Shown: positions 7,522 to 16,130 of the stretch, piece by piece | How the letters are laid out: every line of letters begins with the position of its first letter | Numbering within the stretch: the first letter of the stretch is position 1 | NCBI GenBank assembly: GCA_035935115.1 | Contig: DASYXK010000016.1 | Coordinates: 1 to 34,536, forward strand | Reading direction: 5' to 3' | From: TA-20 sp035935115 | Lineage (GTDB): Archaea > Thermoproteota > Nitrososphaeria > Nitrososphaerales > Nitrosopumilaceae | DNA length: 34,536 bases | The notes under the pieces: generated by a model | The model's database searches: none | Seen by the model: only the letters and a program-made list of their open reading frames with translations | Told to the model about the DNA's origin: nothing | Position numbers and translations under genes: made by a program

Positions 7522-8616
7522 GTGGATAAAAAAATTAGAATAATAGGAATTCTTGCAGCAATTACAGCTTCGATTATAATTTTAACATCACCATCTAATT
7601 CTGTTGTAATACCAAAACCAACTACTAGCTCAATTGGAACAGATGCTGTACAAATTGTTGCGACAAACTTGCAAAAACCCTGGTCTTTAGATTTTACAAA
7701 TGACAAGATTTTCTTTACCGAAAAGATAGGTCAAATAAGAATCATAGATAAAGGTGTTTTAATAGCAGAACCAGTTGCAGACTTGAAAGTTGCAGATGTT
7801 GCTGATGGCGGTTTACTTGGGCTTGCACTAGATCCAAATTTTGTAAAAAATCATTTTCTCTATGTATTTTACACATATCAGGAAGGGGATAAGCTTTGGA
7901 ACAAGGTTCTTCGAATAACTGAACTAAACAATAGACTTTCTGACGCTCAGGTTATTTTGGATAAAATTCCTGGTGCTGAATTTGACGATGGAGGAGTTAT
8001 AAAATTTGGTCCTGATAAAAAATTGTACATAGGTACAGGCGATGCAACAAATGATACTGCATCCCAAGATCTAAAATCATTCGCTGGAAAAATTTTAAGA
8101 TTAAACAATGATGGTTCTATACCATTAGATAATCCAATAGCAGGATCTCCGGTTTTTTCATATGGACATCGGAATCCCCAAGGTCTGACATGGGATAACT
8201 ATGGTAACCTATACGAATCAGAACAGGGACCCACTAAAAATGATGAAATTAATCTTATAAAATCTGGACAAAACTATGGCTGGCCAGCACAGGAATGTTC
8301 AGGGTCTAAGGAATACGTGGATGCTTTGGTTTGTTATAACCCAAGCTTAGAACCAGGAGGAATTGTGTATTATTCTTCTGATAAACTAGATCTTGGAAAT
8401 AGTCTAGTAATGGCTACATTAAGGGGAACAAATCTATACCAATTAACAATAGGAAATGGAACCATTACATCACAAAAAATCATATTGGATGGATTGGGAC
8501 GAATTCGTGACGTCAACATGGGACCTGATGGTTATCTTTACATTCTTACAGGAAACACAGATGGAAGAGGATTTCCGGACAAGACAGATGATAAACTATT
8601 GAGGATAGTAAAATAA
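7522..8616 (+). CDS. Secreted/anchored PQQ-dependent sugar dehydrogenase-like beta-propeller
   Basis: 364 aa, GTG start. Residues 5-22 form an uncleaved anchor or signal. The rest matches the glucose/sorbosone dehydrogenase family: KPWSLDF (52-58), EKIGQIRII (67-75), DGGLLGLALDPNF (95-107), GGVIKFGPDKKLYIGTGD (157-174), GHRNPQGL (215-222) and QNYGWP (250-255). Family members use PQQ and calcium to oxidise aldose sugars. The position usually held by the catalytic His in the H-D/N-G-G motif is Asp here (FDDGG, 154-158). Activity as a classic sugar dehydrogenase is therefore uncertain; it may have another substrate. It ends one base before the HMG-CoA reductase start, so the two are one transcription unit. 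Confidence 0.83.
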   Translation: MDKKIRIIGILAAITASIIILTSPSNSVVIPKPTTSSIGTDAVQIVATNLQKPWSLDFTNDKIFFTEKIGQIRIIDKGVLIAEPVADLKVADVADGGLLGLALDPNFVKNHFLYVFYTYQEGDKLWNKVLRITELNNRLSDAQVILDKIPGAEFDDGGVIKFGPDKKLYIGTGDATNDTASQDLKSFAGKILRLNNDGSIPLDNPIAGSPVFSYGHRNPQGLTWDNYGNLYESEQGPTKNDEINLIKSGQNYGWPAQECSGSKEYVDALVCYNPSLEPGGIVYYSSDKLDLGNSLVMATLRGTNLYQLTIGNGTITSQKIILDGLGRIRDVNMGPDGYLYILTGNTDGRGFPDKTDDKLLRIVK

Positions 8617-8617
8617 A

Positions 8618-9871
8618 TTGGCAAATTCATCCATCCATAAATTTCATGAAAAAAATAGAGAAGAGCGGATAAAAAAAGTAGCATCATTTTCTGGTCTATC
8701 AAAAGAAGACATTAAGATCTTAAAAAATGAAGGCGGGATCTCCTTTAATGATGCAAATAATATGGTTGAAAACGCTATAGGTACAGTATCATATCCACTT
8801 GGAATAGCAACTAACTTTCGGATAAACGGCAAGGACTATCTCATTCCAATGGTAATAGAAGAGTCATCTGTCATAGCAGCCGCCTCAAAAGCTGCAAAGA
8901 TAGCAAAAAAACAAGGGGGGTTTACTATGAAGGCAGATGATTCCTACAGTATTGGACAAATCCAAGTGGTCGATGTTAAAGTAAAATCAGCAATGTCTAA
9001 AGTTATGAGTTCTAAAAAAGAAATCATAAAACTTGCTAATTCAAAAAGCAAAACACTTTCCAAAATGGGAAAGGGCGCAAAACAAGTTACCTGTAAAAAA
9101 GTAAATAGTGATTCTGGACCGATGTTGATTGTTGAACTTCTAATAGATGTTGGAGATGCAATGGGAGCTAATGTCACAAACACAATGTGTGAAGGTGTAG
9201 CTCCTTTGATTGAAAAATTAACTGGAGGACGAATAATTCTTAGAATACTTTCGAATTATTCTACAAAAAGGCTAGTGCGAGGTACAGCTTTCTTTGATAA
9301 AGAAGAACTTGGAGGCAAGGAAACTGTTGATAAAATAATATTAGCATATCAATTTGCAGCAAATGATCCATATCGTGCTGTTACTCACAATAAAGGAATA
9401 ATGAATGGAATAATTGCTGTTGCCAATGCTACAGGTCAAGACACAAGAGCTATAGAAGCAGCAGCACATGCATATGCATCAAAAAGAGGAAAATACGGTT
9501 CACTTACAGAGTGGAAAAAAGGCAAAGACGGAAACCTGATTGGTAAAATAGAATTGCCAATGTCTGTTGGCATAGTAGGAGGAATTGTAAATGTTCATCC
9601 TATGATTAAGGTATGTACAAAAATTCTTGGAGTAAAATCTGCAAAAGAACTTGCATGTATCATTGGAGCAGTTGGACTTGCCCAGAACTTGAGTGCAATA
9701 CGTGCACTTGCATCTGAAGGAATACAGAAAGGACATATGAGACTACATGCAAGAAATATTGCGGCAAGTGCAGGTATTACTTTAGATAAGATGAACAAGG
9801 TTACCAGACAAATGATAAAAGAAGGAAACGTCTCAGTACATAGAGCTAAAGAAATACTCAAAGAACTTTAG
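8618..9871 (+). CDS. Hydroxymethylglutaryl-CoA reductase, class II-type
   Basis: 417 aa. It makes (or degrades) mevalonate, the precursor of archaeal isoprenoid lipids. Blocks present are ENAIGT (51-56), PLGIATNFRINGKDYLIP (60-77), DAMGANVTNT (180-189), HNKGIMNGI (257-265) and HMRLHARNIA (373-382). The expected catalytic residues are Glu82, Lys259, Asp275 and His377. The motif wording (DAMGAN, HNKGIMNGI, MRLHARN) is that of class II enzymes such as Pseudomonas HMGR, not of class I. The start is TTG at 8618, one base after the upstream stop. In this organism the direction should be biosynthetic (inference); cofactor preference cannot be read by eye. Confidence 0.93.
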   Translation: MANSSIHKFHEKNREERIKKVASFSGLSKEDIKILKNEGGISFNDANNMVENAIGTVSYPLGIATNFRINGKDYLIPMVIEESSVIAAASKAAKIAKKQGGFTMKADDSYSIGQIQVVDVKVKSAMSKVMSSKKEIIKLANSKSKTLSKMGKGAKQVTCKKVNSDSGPMLIVELLIDVGDAMGANVTNTMCEGVAPLIEKLTGGRIILRILSNYSTKRLVRGTAFFDKEELGGKETVDKIILAYQFAANDPYRAVTHNKGIMNGIIAVANATGQDTRAIEAAAHAYASKRGKYGSLTEWKKGKDGNLIGKIELPMSVGIVGGIVNVHPMIKVCTKILGVKSAKELACIIGAVGLAQNLSAIRALASEGIQKGHMRLHARNIAASAGITLDKMNKVTRQMIKEGNVSVHRAKEILKEL

Positions 9872-9878
9872 CGACCAA

Positions 9879-9890
9879 GATATATATCTA
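9879..9890 (+). promoter_or_regulatory. TATA box of the histidine operon
   Basis: GATATATATCTA lies 22-33 nt upstream of the TTG start of hisG, between the HMG-CoA reductase stop (9871) and 9912. It predicts a leaderless hisG message. No attenuator-like run of His codons precedes hisG. Confidence 0.6.
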
Positions 9891-9911
9891 AAAACCCTTG
9901 CAAGGACTACG

Positions 9912-10889
9912 TTGAACTCTGTTAAATTTGCAATTCCTAAAGGTAGTATTGAGGAAGCTACTTTCAAGATTCTAGAACAGTCTTGGACGAAGGTAAGACG
10001 TAGAGACCGTACATACAGAGTGGTGTTAGATGATCCTCAAATTACAGTAAAGATGCTAAGACCGCAAGAGATTCCAAATCTTGTCTTTGACGGATTATAT
10101 GATGTAGGGATAACAGGAAAAGACTGGGTAAAAGAAACAAACGCCGATGTACAAACTCTTTTGGATCTAGAATATGGTAAAATAAAATTAGTCATTGCAA
10201 TCCCAGACTCTTATAATTTCAAATCACTCGATGAAATGATATCATCATATGCAAAAAAGAAAAAAATTCTTAGAATATCTTCAGAATACCTCACAACTGC
10301 AGCAAAATTCATAAAACAATCTAAAAGCTACAAAAAACTCTACGGTTCAAAAGAACCACTAATCATAACTCCTTGGATGAGAATTGGTTCAAACAAAAAT
10401 GTTCAGATCTTTCTTTCTTTTGGTGCTACAGAAGCCAAGCCTCCAGAGGACGTAGACGCAATTATGGATGTAACTGAAACTGGTACTACTTTAACTCAAA
10501 ATCAACTAAAAATAATTGATACTGTAATGGAATCTACCGCCATCTTAATTGCAAACAAGTCATCATTAAAAGATAGAATAAAAAGAGAAAAGATCTATGA
10601 CATTGTAACCTTGTTGAGGGGCGCAGTAGAGGGAAGAAAACATCTACATCTATTCCTAAACGTACGTACACAAAACCTTGATCGATTGTTAAAAGAACTT
10701 CCCTCACTAAAACGCCCTACAATTAGTCCACTAAGTGAAAAAGGCTGGTATGGAATAAACACAGTAATCCCAAAATCTGAATTACACAAACTTGTTCCAA
10801 AACTTAGAAAAATTGCACAGGGATTAGTGGTTCACGAACCAAAACAAATACTTGCCCTTGAGGAGATAAAACGTGATGAGGAAAATTGA
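9912..10889 (+). CDS. hisG: ATP phosphoribosyltransferase, long form
   Basis: 325 aa, TTG start. It catalyses the first step of histidine synthesis, ATP + PRPP to phosphoribosyl-ATP. It begins VKFAIPKGSIEE and has DVGITGKDWV near 72-81. DVDAIMDVTETGTTL (about 180-194) contains the PRPP-binding loop. A C-terminal extension of about 90 residues (LFLNVRTQNLDRLLKELP onward) is the regulatory HisG_C domain. The long form needs no HisZ partner and is feedback-inhibited by histidine. It opens the operon; its TGA overlaps the hisD ATG. Confidence 0.96.
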   Translation: MNSVKFAIPKGSIEEATFKILEQSWTKVRRRDRTYRVVLDDPQITVKMLRPQEIPNLVFDGLYDVGITGKDWVKETNADVQTLLDLEYGKIKLVIAIPDSYNFKSLDEMISSYAKKKKILRISSEYLTTAAKFIKQSKSYKKLYGSKEPLIITPWMRIGSNKNVQIFLSFGATEAKPPEDVDAIMDVTETGTTLTQNQLKIIDTVMESTAILIANKSSLKDRIKREKIYDIVTLLRGAVEGRKHLHLFLNVRTQNLDRLLKELPSLKRPTISPLSEKGWYGINTVIPKSELHKLVPKLRKIAQGLVVHEPKQILALEEIKRDEEN

Positions 10890-12160
10890 TGAGAATCATT
10901 TCAGTTCGAAATATCAACACTACGGTAGAATCTGTACGACCAAAAATTAATCAGCAAAACAGGAACAAAGTCAAATTCATCATCTTAGATGTAAAAAAAA
11001 GAAAAGATAAAGCAGTAAAAGAATATGAAAAAAAATTTACAGGCGCCAACCTTAAATCAATAAAGGTTTCACAGGCTGAAATTAAAAATGCATATTCTAA
11101 AGTAACAAAACAACAGATTACTGCAATTAGAATGGCAAAGAAAAGACTAGAGAAATCAGAACTTACTGTAAAGAATCAACTCAAAAAAATTGTATTACAA
11201 ATTGATGGAATAAAAATAAATCGAGACTTTGTTCCTCTTCAAAGTGTAGGATGTTACATCCCAGGTGGAGCTGCTAGATATCCCAGTACTGTAGTGATGT
11301 CTGTAACCCCTGCAAAAGTAGCTGGAGTTAAAAAAATTATTTGTGTAACACCACCAAACAAAAATGGCACGATTGATCCATTAACTCTTGTTGCTGGCGA
11401 TATTTGTGGTATAGACGAATTTTACAAGACTGGTGGTGCACAAGCAATTGCGGCACTAGCATATGGTACAGAATCAATACCAAAAGTAGATAAGATAGTT
11501 GGACCGGGGGGTTCCTTTGTAATTCTAGCTAAATCATTTGTAAGTGAGATTGTTTCAATCGATATGATTGCAGGTCCAACAGAGCTGGCAATTATAGCTG
11601 ATTTAACAGCAAATCCTGATCTGGTTGCTTCTGATTTGATATCACAAGCAGAACACAGCCCAGAAACAACATGCTGTTTGATAACAACTTCCACAAAACT
11701 AAAAGACAGTGTAATGGAATCTTTGGAACAAAAAGTTCCCGCAATAAAACGATCAAAAATAGTAAGTGAAAGTTTAAAGAAAAATGGATTTGTTGCAATT
11801 TGTAAGAATACTGTTGACATTATAGAATTTGCTAACAAACTTGCCCCGGAACATTTGGAAATAATTACAAAAAACCCTGAAAATATTGCAAAGAAAATTA
11901 CTGCAGCTGGGCTTGTTCTTATTGGAAAAAATACTCCTTCTTCTGCAAGTGATTACCTATTTGGCTCAAATCACATACTTCCTACAAATGGATTTGGCAG
12001 ATCTAGAGGTTCTCTTGGTGTATTAGACTATATGAAAATACAAAATAAAATAGAATCCACAAAGGCGGCACTAGAAAAGATATCTGATTCTATGAGGGCA
12101 TTTACATATGCAGAGGGATTGCCAAATCACTACGAAGCAGTAAGGAGCAGGTTAAATTGA
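10889..12160 (+). CDS. hisD: Histidinol dehydrogenase
   Basis: About 423 aa. A zinc enzyme that oxidises L-histidinol to histidine with two NAD+, the last step of the pathway. Signature blocks are SVGCYIPGGAARYPST, TGGAQAIAALAYGTESIPKVD, GPGGSFV, AGPTELAI, QAEHSPETT (zinc-ligand Gln and His), APEHLEI (catalytic Glu/His) and SASDYLFGSNHILPTNG (zinc Asp). I take the ATG at 10889, which overlaps the hisG stop as TGATG; a TTG three bases upstream is also possible. Full length with no missing ligand. Confidence 0.96.
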   Translation: MRIISVRNINTTVESVRPKINQQNRNKVKFIILDVKKRKDKAVKEYEKKFTGANLKSIKVSQAEIKNAYSKVTKQQITAIRMAKKRLEKSELTVKNQLKKIVLQIDGIKINRDFVPLQSVGCYIPGGAARYPSTVVMSVTPAKVAGVKKIICVTPPNKNGTIDPLTLVAGDICGIDEFYKTGGAQAIAALAYGTESIPKVDKIVGPGGSFVILAKSFVSEIVSIDMIAGPTELAIIADLTANPDLVASDLISQAEHSPETTCCLITTSTKLKDSVMESLEQKVPAIKRSKIVSESLKKNGFVAICKNTVDIIEFANKLAPEHLEIITKNPENIAKKITAAGLVLIGKNTPSSASDYLFGSNHILPTNGFGRSRGSLGVLDYMKIQNKIESTKAALEKISDSMRAFTYAEGLPNHYEAVRSRLN

Positions 12161-13227
12161 AAACAGGTTGGTTTAAGAAAAAGGTAGACAAGCTTTCAAA
12201 ACTAAAAGGATACAAAAAGCCTGACAAGTATTCAAACGTAATCAAGCTAGATTCAAACGAAAACTATGCAGTGAAACGAGAATTTACTTTGGATTTGATT
12301 AATCAAACACAGGGAAGTCTAGATGTCAGAGAATACCCATTAGGAGGAACAGAAAGACTCGTAAAAGCGCTTTCTGATTATACCAAAATTCCGACAGAAA
12401 TGATAGGCGTAGGAAATGGGTCTGATCAGATAATTGATTTAGTACTTACAAACTTTGCGTCAACAGAAACAAAGATCTTGACATCAGAACCTACGTTTGG
12501 TTTTTTTGAAGAGCGATGTAAGTTATATTCTATTCCAACACTAAGAATTCCTTTTACAAATATCATGACACTGGATATTGAAAAATTCATCTCAAATGCT
12601 AAGAAAGCAAATATACTGTATCTTGATTCACCAAATAACCCCACAGGATTTCAGTTTACAAAAGATGAGCTTGAGCAACTAATTCAAGAATTTGAAGGTC
12701 TAGTTATAATTGATGAAGCATATGTGGAATTTGCTGATTATTCAGTACTTGATTTGACCAAAAAAGTAGATAATCTGATTGTTCTTAGAACACTATCAAA
12801 ATCATTTGGACTTGCGGGCTTGCGTATTGGGTATTTTGTTGCAAACAAGAAGGTGACAGATGTTTTTAATAGAGTTATTCAATATCCCTATCCATTAAAC
12901 ACAATTGCAATAGAATCTGGAATCTTGGCATTACAAAAATCAAAATATTTCTTAGATGTTGTAAATCAAATTAAAAAAGAAAGATCACGAATAATAGAAA
13001 AACTTCGTGCTATGAAGGTGTTTGAAGTTTATGATTCAAATGCAAATTTTGTTCTTTTTGTTGCACGTGGTTCTAGTCAACGTATCTACAAAGCTCTCAT
13101 TGAACAGGGAATTTTAGTAAAAAACTTGGGAAAGATAGGAAACCATGAGGGATGTTTGAGAGTGACTGTAGGCTCTCAAGAGATGAACTCAAAATTTCTA
13201 TCGGCTATTCGTGATTTATTAACATGA
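12157..13227 (+). CDS. hisC: Histidinol-phosphate aminotransferase
   Basis: 356 aa, fold-type I PLP enzyme converting imidazole-acetol phosphate to histidinol phosphate. Seen are LDSNENY (31-37), GNGSDQIIDL (87-96), PNNPTG (159-164), IIDEAYVEFA (184-193, with Asp186 and Tyr189), the PLP lysine Lys215 in RTLSKSFGLAGLRIGY, and Arg223. The start is TTG, overlapping the hisD stop by four bases. Length and motifs are standard. Confidence 0.95.
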   Translation: MKTGWFKKKVDKLSKLKGYKKPDKYSNVIKLDSNENYAVKREFTLDLINQTQGSLDVREYPLGGTERLVKALSDYTKIPTEMIGVGNGSDQIIDLVLTNFASTETKILTSEPTFGFFEERCKLYSIPTLRIPFTNIMTLDIEKFISNAKKANILYLDSPNNPTGFQFTKDELEQLIQEFEGLVIIDEAYVEFADYSVLDLTKKVDNLIVLRTLSKSFGLAGLRIGYFVANKKVTDVFNRVIQYPYPLNTIAIESGILALQKSKYFLDVVNQIKKERSRIIEKLRAMKVFEVYDSNANFVLFVARGSSQRIYKALIEQGILVKNLGKIGNHEGCLRVTVGSQEMNSKFLSAIRDLLT

Positions 13228-14210
13228 CACTTGAAAAATTAGATAACGGTATCTTTGTAGATACTTCAAAAATTGACAAAATAAAACGTCTTGATGGGAT
13301 AATATTTGATTGTGATGGTGTACTAATTGATGTCTCAAATTCATATGATCTTACCATAAAAAAAACGACAGACTTTGTAGTCAAAGAGTTTGTAAAAATA
13401 GATCAATCTAATATGGTAAATACGCAAATGATAAATGGTTTTAAAGACACGGGAGGTTTTAACGACGAAGTTGATGTTACTTATGCCATGATTTTGTCTA
13501 TTATTGCAGCAAAAAAATTAAAAAAACCATTTTCTGAATTCATTTTTGATGTTATAAAGAATTCAGACCAAAGCGGAATACTATCTGTTGAAAAATACCT
13601 TGATATTCTAAAAGTTGATCTTTCTGAAATAAGAAAAAAACTTGCATATCCCGGACCTCGTTTCACAAGTGCGCTGTCTTCTATTTTTGATGAGATGTTT
13701 TATGGTGCTAACCTATATTATGATCTCTACAAAAAAAGGCCAGACTTTTTTGATGGAAAAGGGCTTATAGAGAATGATATAGTTCTTGTAAAAAAACAAT
13801 TGATTGATTCACTCAAAAACAAATTTGGCAAAAAAATTGCTATTGTTTCTGGACGAGGCGTTATCTCCGCGAGATATTCATTAAAGGAATTATTCGAAGA
13901 ATTTGATCTCAAGAATTCAAAGTTTTTAGAAGACGAATCACGCGAGCTTGCCAAGCCTAATCCCGTCTCTCTTATCTCATCAATCAAAGGATTAGGTTCT
14001 ACATGTACTTTGTTTGTTGGAGATTCTATGGAAGATTACATCATGGCAAAAAAATCAGATGAAATGGGTAAGAAGACAATTTTTTGTGGTATTTACGGTA
14101 CCAGTAAAGAGCCTGAGACAAAACGCAAACTCTTTGAGAAAAAAAATGTAGAAATTATATTAGACACCATAGATTTGATTCCGAAGACATTAAATCTGGT
14201 TGGGGCATAA
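13224..14210 (+). CDS. HAD-family phosphatase in the his operon, candidate histidinol-phosphatase
   Basis: 328 aa, ATG start overlapping the hisC stop. The four haloacid-dehalogenase motifs are present: DCDGVLID with Asp29 and Asp31, Ser209 in IAIVSGRG, Lys244 in LAKPNP, and VGDSMEDYIMAKK with Asp267 and Asp271. A large inserted cap (about 40-190) should set substrate specificity. The pathway needs a phosphatase for histidinol phosphate, and neither a HisB N-terminal HAD domain nor a PHP/HisK enzyme is present in the operon. Its position between hisC and hisB makes this the natural candidate (inference from context). It is not closely similar to the HisB-type HAD phosphatase by eye. Confidence 0.85.
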   Translation: MTLEKLDNGIFVDTSKIDKIKRLDGIIFDCDGVLIDVSNSYDLTIKKTTDFVVKEFVKIDQSNMVNTQMINGFKDTGGFNDEVDVTYAMILSIIAAKKLKKPFSEFIFDVIKNSDQSGILSVEKYLDILKVDLSEIRKKLAYPGPRFTSALSSIFDEMFYGANLYYDLYKKRPDFFDGKGLIENDIVLVKKQLIDSLKNKFGKKIAIVSGRGVISARYSLKELFEEFDLKNSKFLEDESRELAKPNPVSLISSIKGLGSTCTLFVGDSMEDYIMAKKSDEMGKKTIFCGIYGTSKEPETKRKLFEKKNVEIILDTIDLIPKTLNLVGA

Positions 14211-14233
14211 ACCCATTCTCTGCAGGAATTTAT

Positions 14234-14821
14234 ATGAAATCAAGAATAGCTAGTATCAATAGGAAAACTAAAGAAACCCAAGTTTCTGTAACTGTAAATC
14301 TTGATGGAAACGGCAAAATTTATGTCAAGACAGGAATAAACTTTCTTGATCACCTGATAACAAGTCTTGGGAAACACTCCATGCTTGATCTTAAATTGAA
14401 CGCAATTTCAAAAGACGGAATAGCACATCATCTGATTGAAGATGCAGCCATAGCACTTGCAAGTGCAATGGATTCTGCTCTTGGCAATAGATCTGGCATT
14501 GTAAGATTTGGACATGCCTCAGTACCAATGGATGAATCACTAGCTGAAGCATCACTTGATCTAGTTAAACGACAATATCACAAAATTGATCTTGCAATTG
14601 AACGAAATCAATTAGAAGGAATATCCAAGGAAGATTTGGAACATTTCTTTCGTTCTTTTGCTCAGAATCTCAACATCTGTATGCATGTAACTGTAAAGTA
14701 TGGAGAAAATGATCACCACAAAATTGAGGCAGCAATAAAGGCATTTGCAGTTGCATGGAGGACAGCCGTAGGTTCAGATGAAAAACAAAAAGGAATACCA
14801 AGTACTAAAGGTGCCATGTGA
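14234..14821 (+). CDS. hisB: Imidazoleglycerol-phosphate dehydratase
   Basis: 195 aa, monofunctional, manganese-dependent. It dehydrates IGP to imidazole-acetol phosphate. Metal-binding and active-site blocks are FLDHLITSLGKHSMLDL (37-53), HHLIEDAAIALASA (about 66-79, where many homologues read HHTVED), GHASVPMDESLAEASLDL, and HHKIEAAIKAFAVA near the C-terminus. The start is ATG at 14234, 23 bp after the HAD gene, the widest gap before hisF in this operon. No N-terminal phosphatase domain. Confidence 0.95.
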   Translation: MKSRIASINRKTKETQVSVTVNLDGNGKIYVKTGINFLDHLITSLGKHSMLDLKLNAISKDGIAHHLIEDAAIALASAMDSALGNRSGIVRFGHASVPMDESLAEASLDLVKRQYHKIDLAIERNQLEGISKEDLEHFFRSFAQNLNICMHVTVKYGENDHHKIEAAIKAFAVAWRTAVGSDEKQKGIPSTKGAM

Positions 14822-15426
14822 TGGTCAAGGTTGCAATATTTGATTATGGCGCAGGAAACATATTCAGTCTAAAAACATCTTTAGAAAAAAATAATGCTAC
14901 TGTAGATGTAATAAACAGTCTTAACAATACAAGTGAATATTCTGGACTCTTATTACCTGGAGTTGGAAACTTTGATCCAGCAATACACAGTTTGACACTA
15001 TCAAAAAAATCATTTAGAGACTTGGTAAAAAACCAAATTCCAATTCTTGGGATTTGCCTTGGAATGGAAATGTTTTTTGAAAAAAGTGAAGAGGGAAAAG
15101 CAAGCGGACTTGGTGTTTTAGATGGGGAGGTAATTCTACTTCCAAACAAGTTTAAGATCCCACATATGGGCTGGAATGACTTGCAAATTAAAAAATCAAG
15201 TAAACTTTTGGAAGGAATCGAAAATGGTTCATGGGTTTATTTTGTACACTCGTATAGGGCAAAACCACAAAACTCAGAAATAATAAAAGCGGACTCTGAT
15301 TATGGGATTAGTGTTCCAGCTGTCATAGAAAGCGGCTCACTTTTTGGTACGCAATTCCATCCTGAAAAATCTGGTAAGGTGGGTTCAATAATGATTAAAA
15401 ACTTTCTACGAGAGTGCAAAAAGTGA
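14821..15426 (+). CDS. hisH: Imidazole glycerol phosphate synthase, glutaminase subunit
   Basis: About 201 aa, class I glutamine amidotransferase supplying ammonia to HisF. FDYGAGN is at the N-terminus; the nucleophile Cys is in LGICLGMEMFFE (about residue 79) and the catalytic His and Glu are in GTQFHPEKSG (about 180 and 182). The LLPGVGNF oxyanion region is present. I choose the ATG at 14821, which shares its A with the hisB stop (TGATG), over the GTG at 14818. The 3' end overlaps hisA. Confidence 0.95.
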   Translation: MVKVAIFDYGAGNIFSLKTSLEKNNATVDVINSLNNTSEYSGLLLPGVGNFDPAIHSLTLSKKSFRDLVKNQIPILGICLGMEMFFEKSEEGKASGLGVLDGEVILLPNKFKIPHMGWNDLQIKKSSKLLEGIENGSWVYFVHSYRAKPQNSEIIKADSDYGISVPAVIESGSLFGTQFHPEKSGKVGSIMIKNFLRECKK

Positions 15427-16130
15427 AAGTTATCCCAGCAATTGACCTTATGGATGGTAAAGTAGTGCGTCTTGTTAAAGGAGATCCAAAAAATAAAACA
15501 GTTTACAGTGATAATCCGGTAGAAACTGCAAAAAAGTGGGAAAATGCAAGCGCAGATATATTACATATAGTTGATCTTGATGCAACTCTTGGGACTGGCT
15601 CTAATTTAAAAATAATTAAAAAAATTGAACAAAACATTTCTATTCCAATTCAAGTTGCAGGAGGATTACGTAATGAAGAAATAATTAATGACGTACTTAC
15701 ATTTGCGTCAAAAGTTGTTATTGGTACACTTGCATTTAAAAAAAAAGAAATCTTGCCAAAGATTTTGGAAAAATATGGTGACAATAGAATTGTCATATCT
15801 GCTGATCAACTGAACGGAAAAATTGTTATAGATGGATGGAAACAAAGCACAGACATAGAATTGATATCTGGAATTGAAAGCTTTGTTAAATTGGGATTTT
15901 CTGAATTTCTTCTGACAAGTGTTGATCGAGATGGAACTATGCAGGGACCAGATATTCAATCTCTTAAGATGGCATGTGCTATAAAAAATACTAAGATCAT
16001 TGCAAGCGGGGGAATCTCAAGTCTGAAAGATACAATTGACGTAAAAAATTGTGGAGCATATGGAGTTATTCTTGGAAAAGCACTATATGATAGAAAAATT
16101 TCAATTGAAGAGGTTAGAGAAACAATATGA
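15423..16130 (+). CDS. hisA: Phosphoribosylformimino-AICAR phosphate isomerase
   Basis: About 235 aa, (beta-alpha)8 isomerase converting ProFAR to PRFAR. The N-terminus VIPAIDLMDGKVVRLVKGD carries the first catalytic Asp. VAGGLRNEE, VISADQLNGKIVIDGW (second acidic region), FLLTSVDRDGTMQGPD and IIASGGISS follow in order. GTG at 15423, overlapping the hisH stop as GTGA, gives the family start MKVIPAIDL and is preferred; a GTG at 15414 would add three residues. The stop overlaps hisF as ATGA. Confidence 0.94.
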   Translation: MKVIPAIDLMDGKVVRLVKGDPKNKTVYSDNPVETAKKWENASADILHIVDLDATLGTGSNLKIIKKIEQNISIPIQVAGGLRNEEIINDVLTFASKVVIGTLAFKKKEILPKILEKYGDNRIVISADQLNGKIVIDGWKQSTDIELISGIESFVKLGFSEFLLTSVDRDGTMQGPDIQSLKMACAIKNTKIIASGGISSLKDTIDVKNCGAYGVILGKALYDRKISIEEVRETI

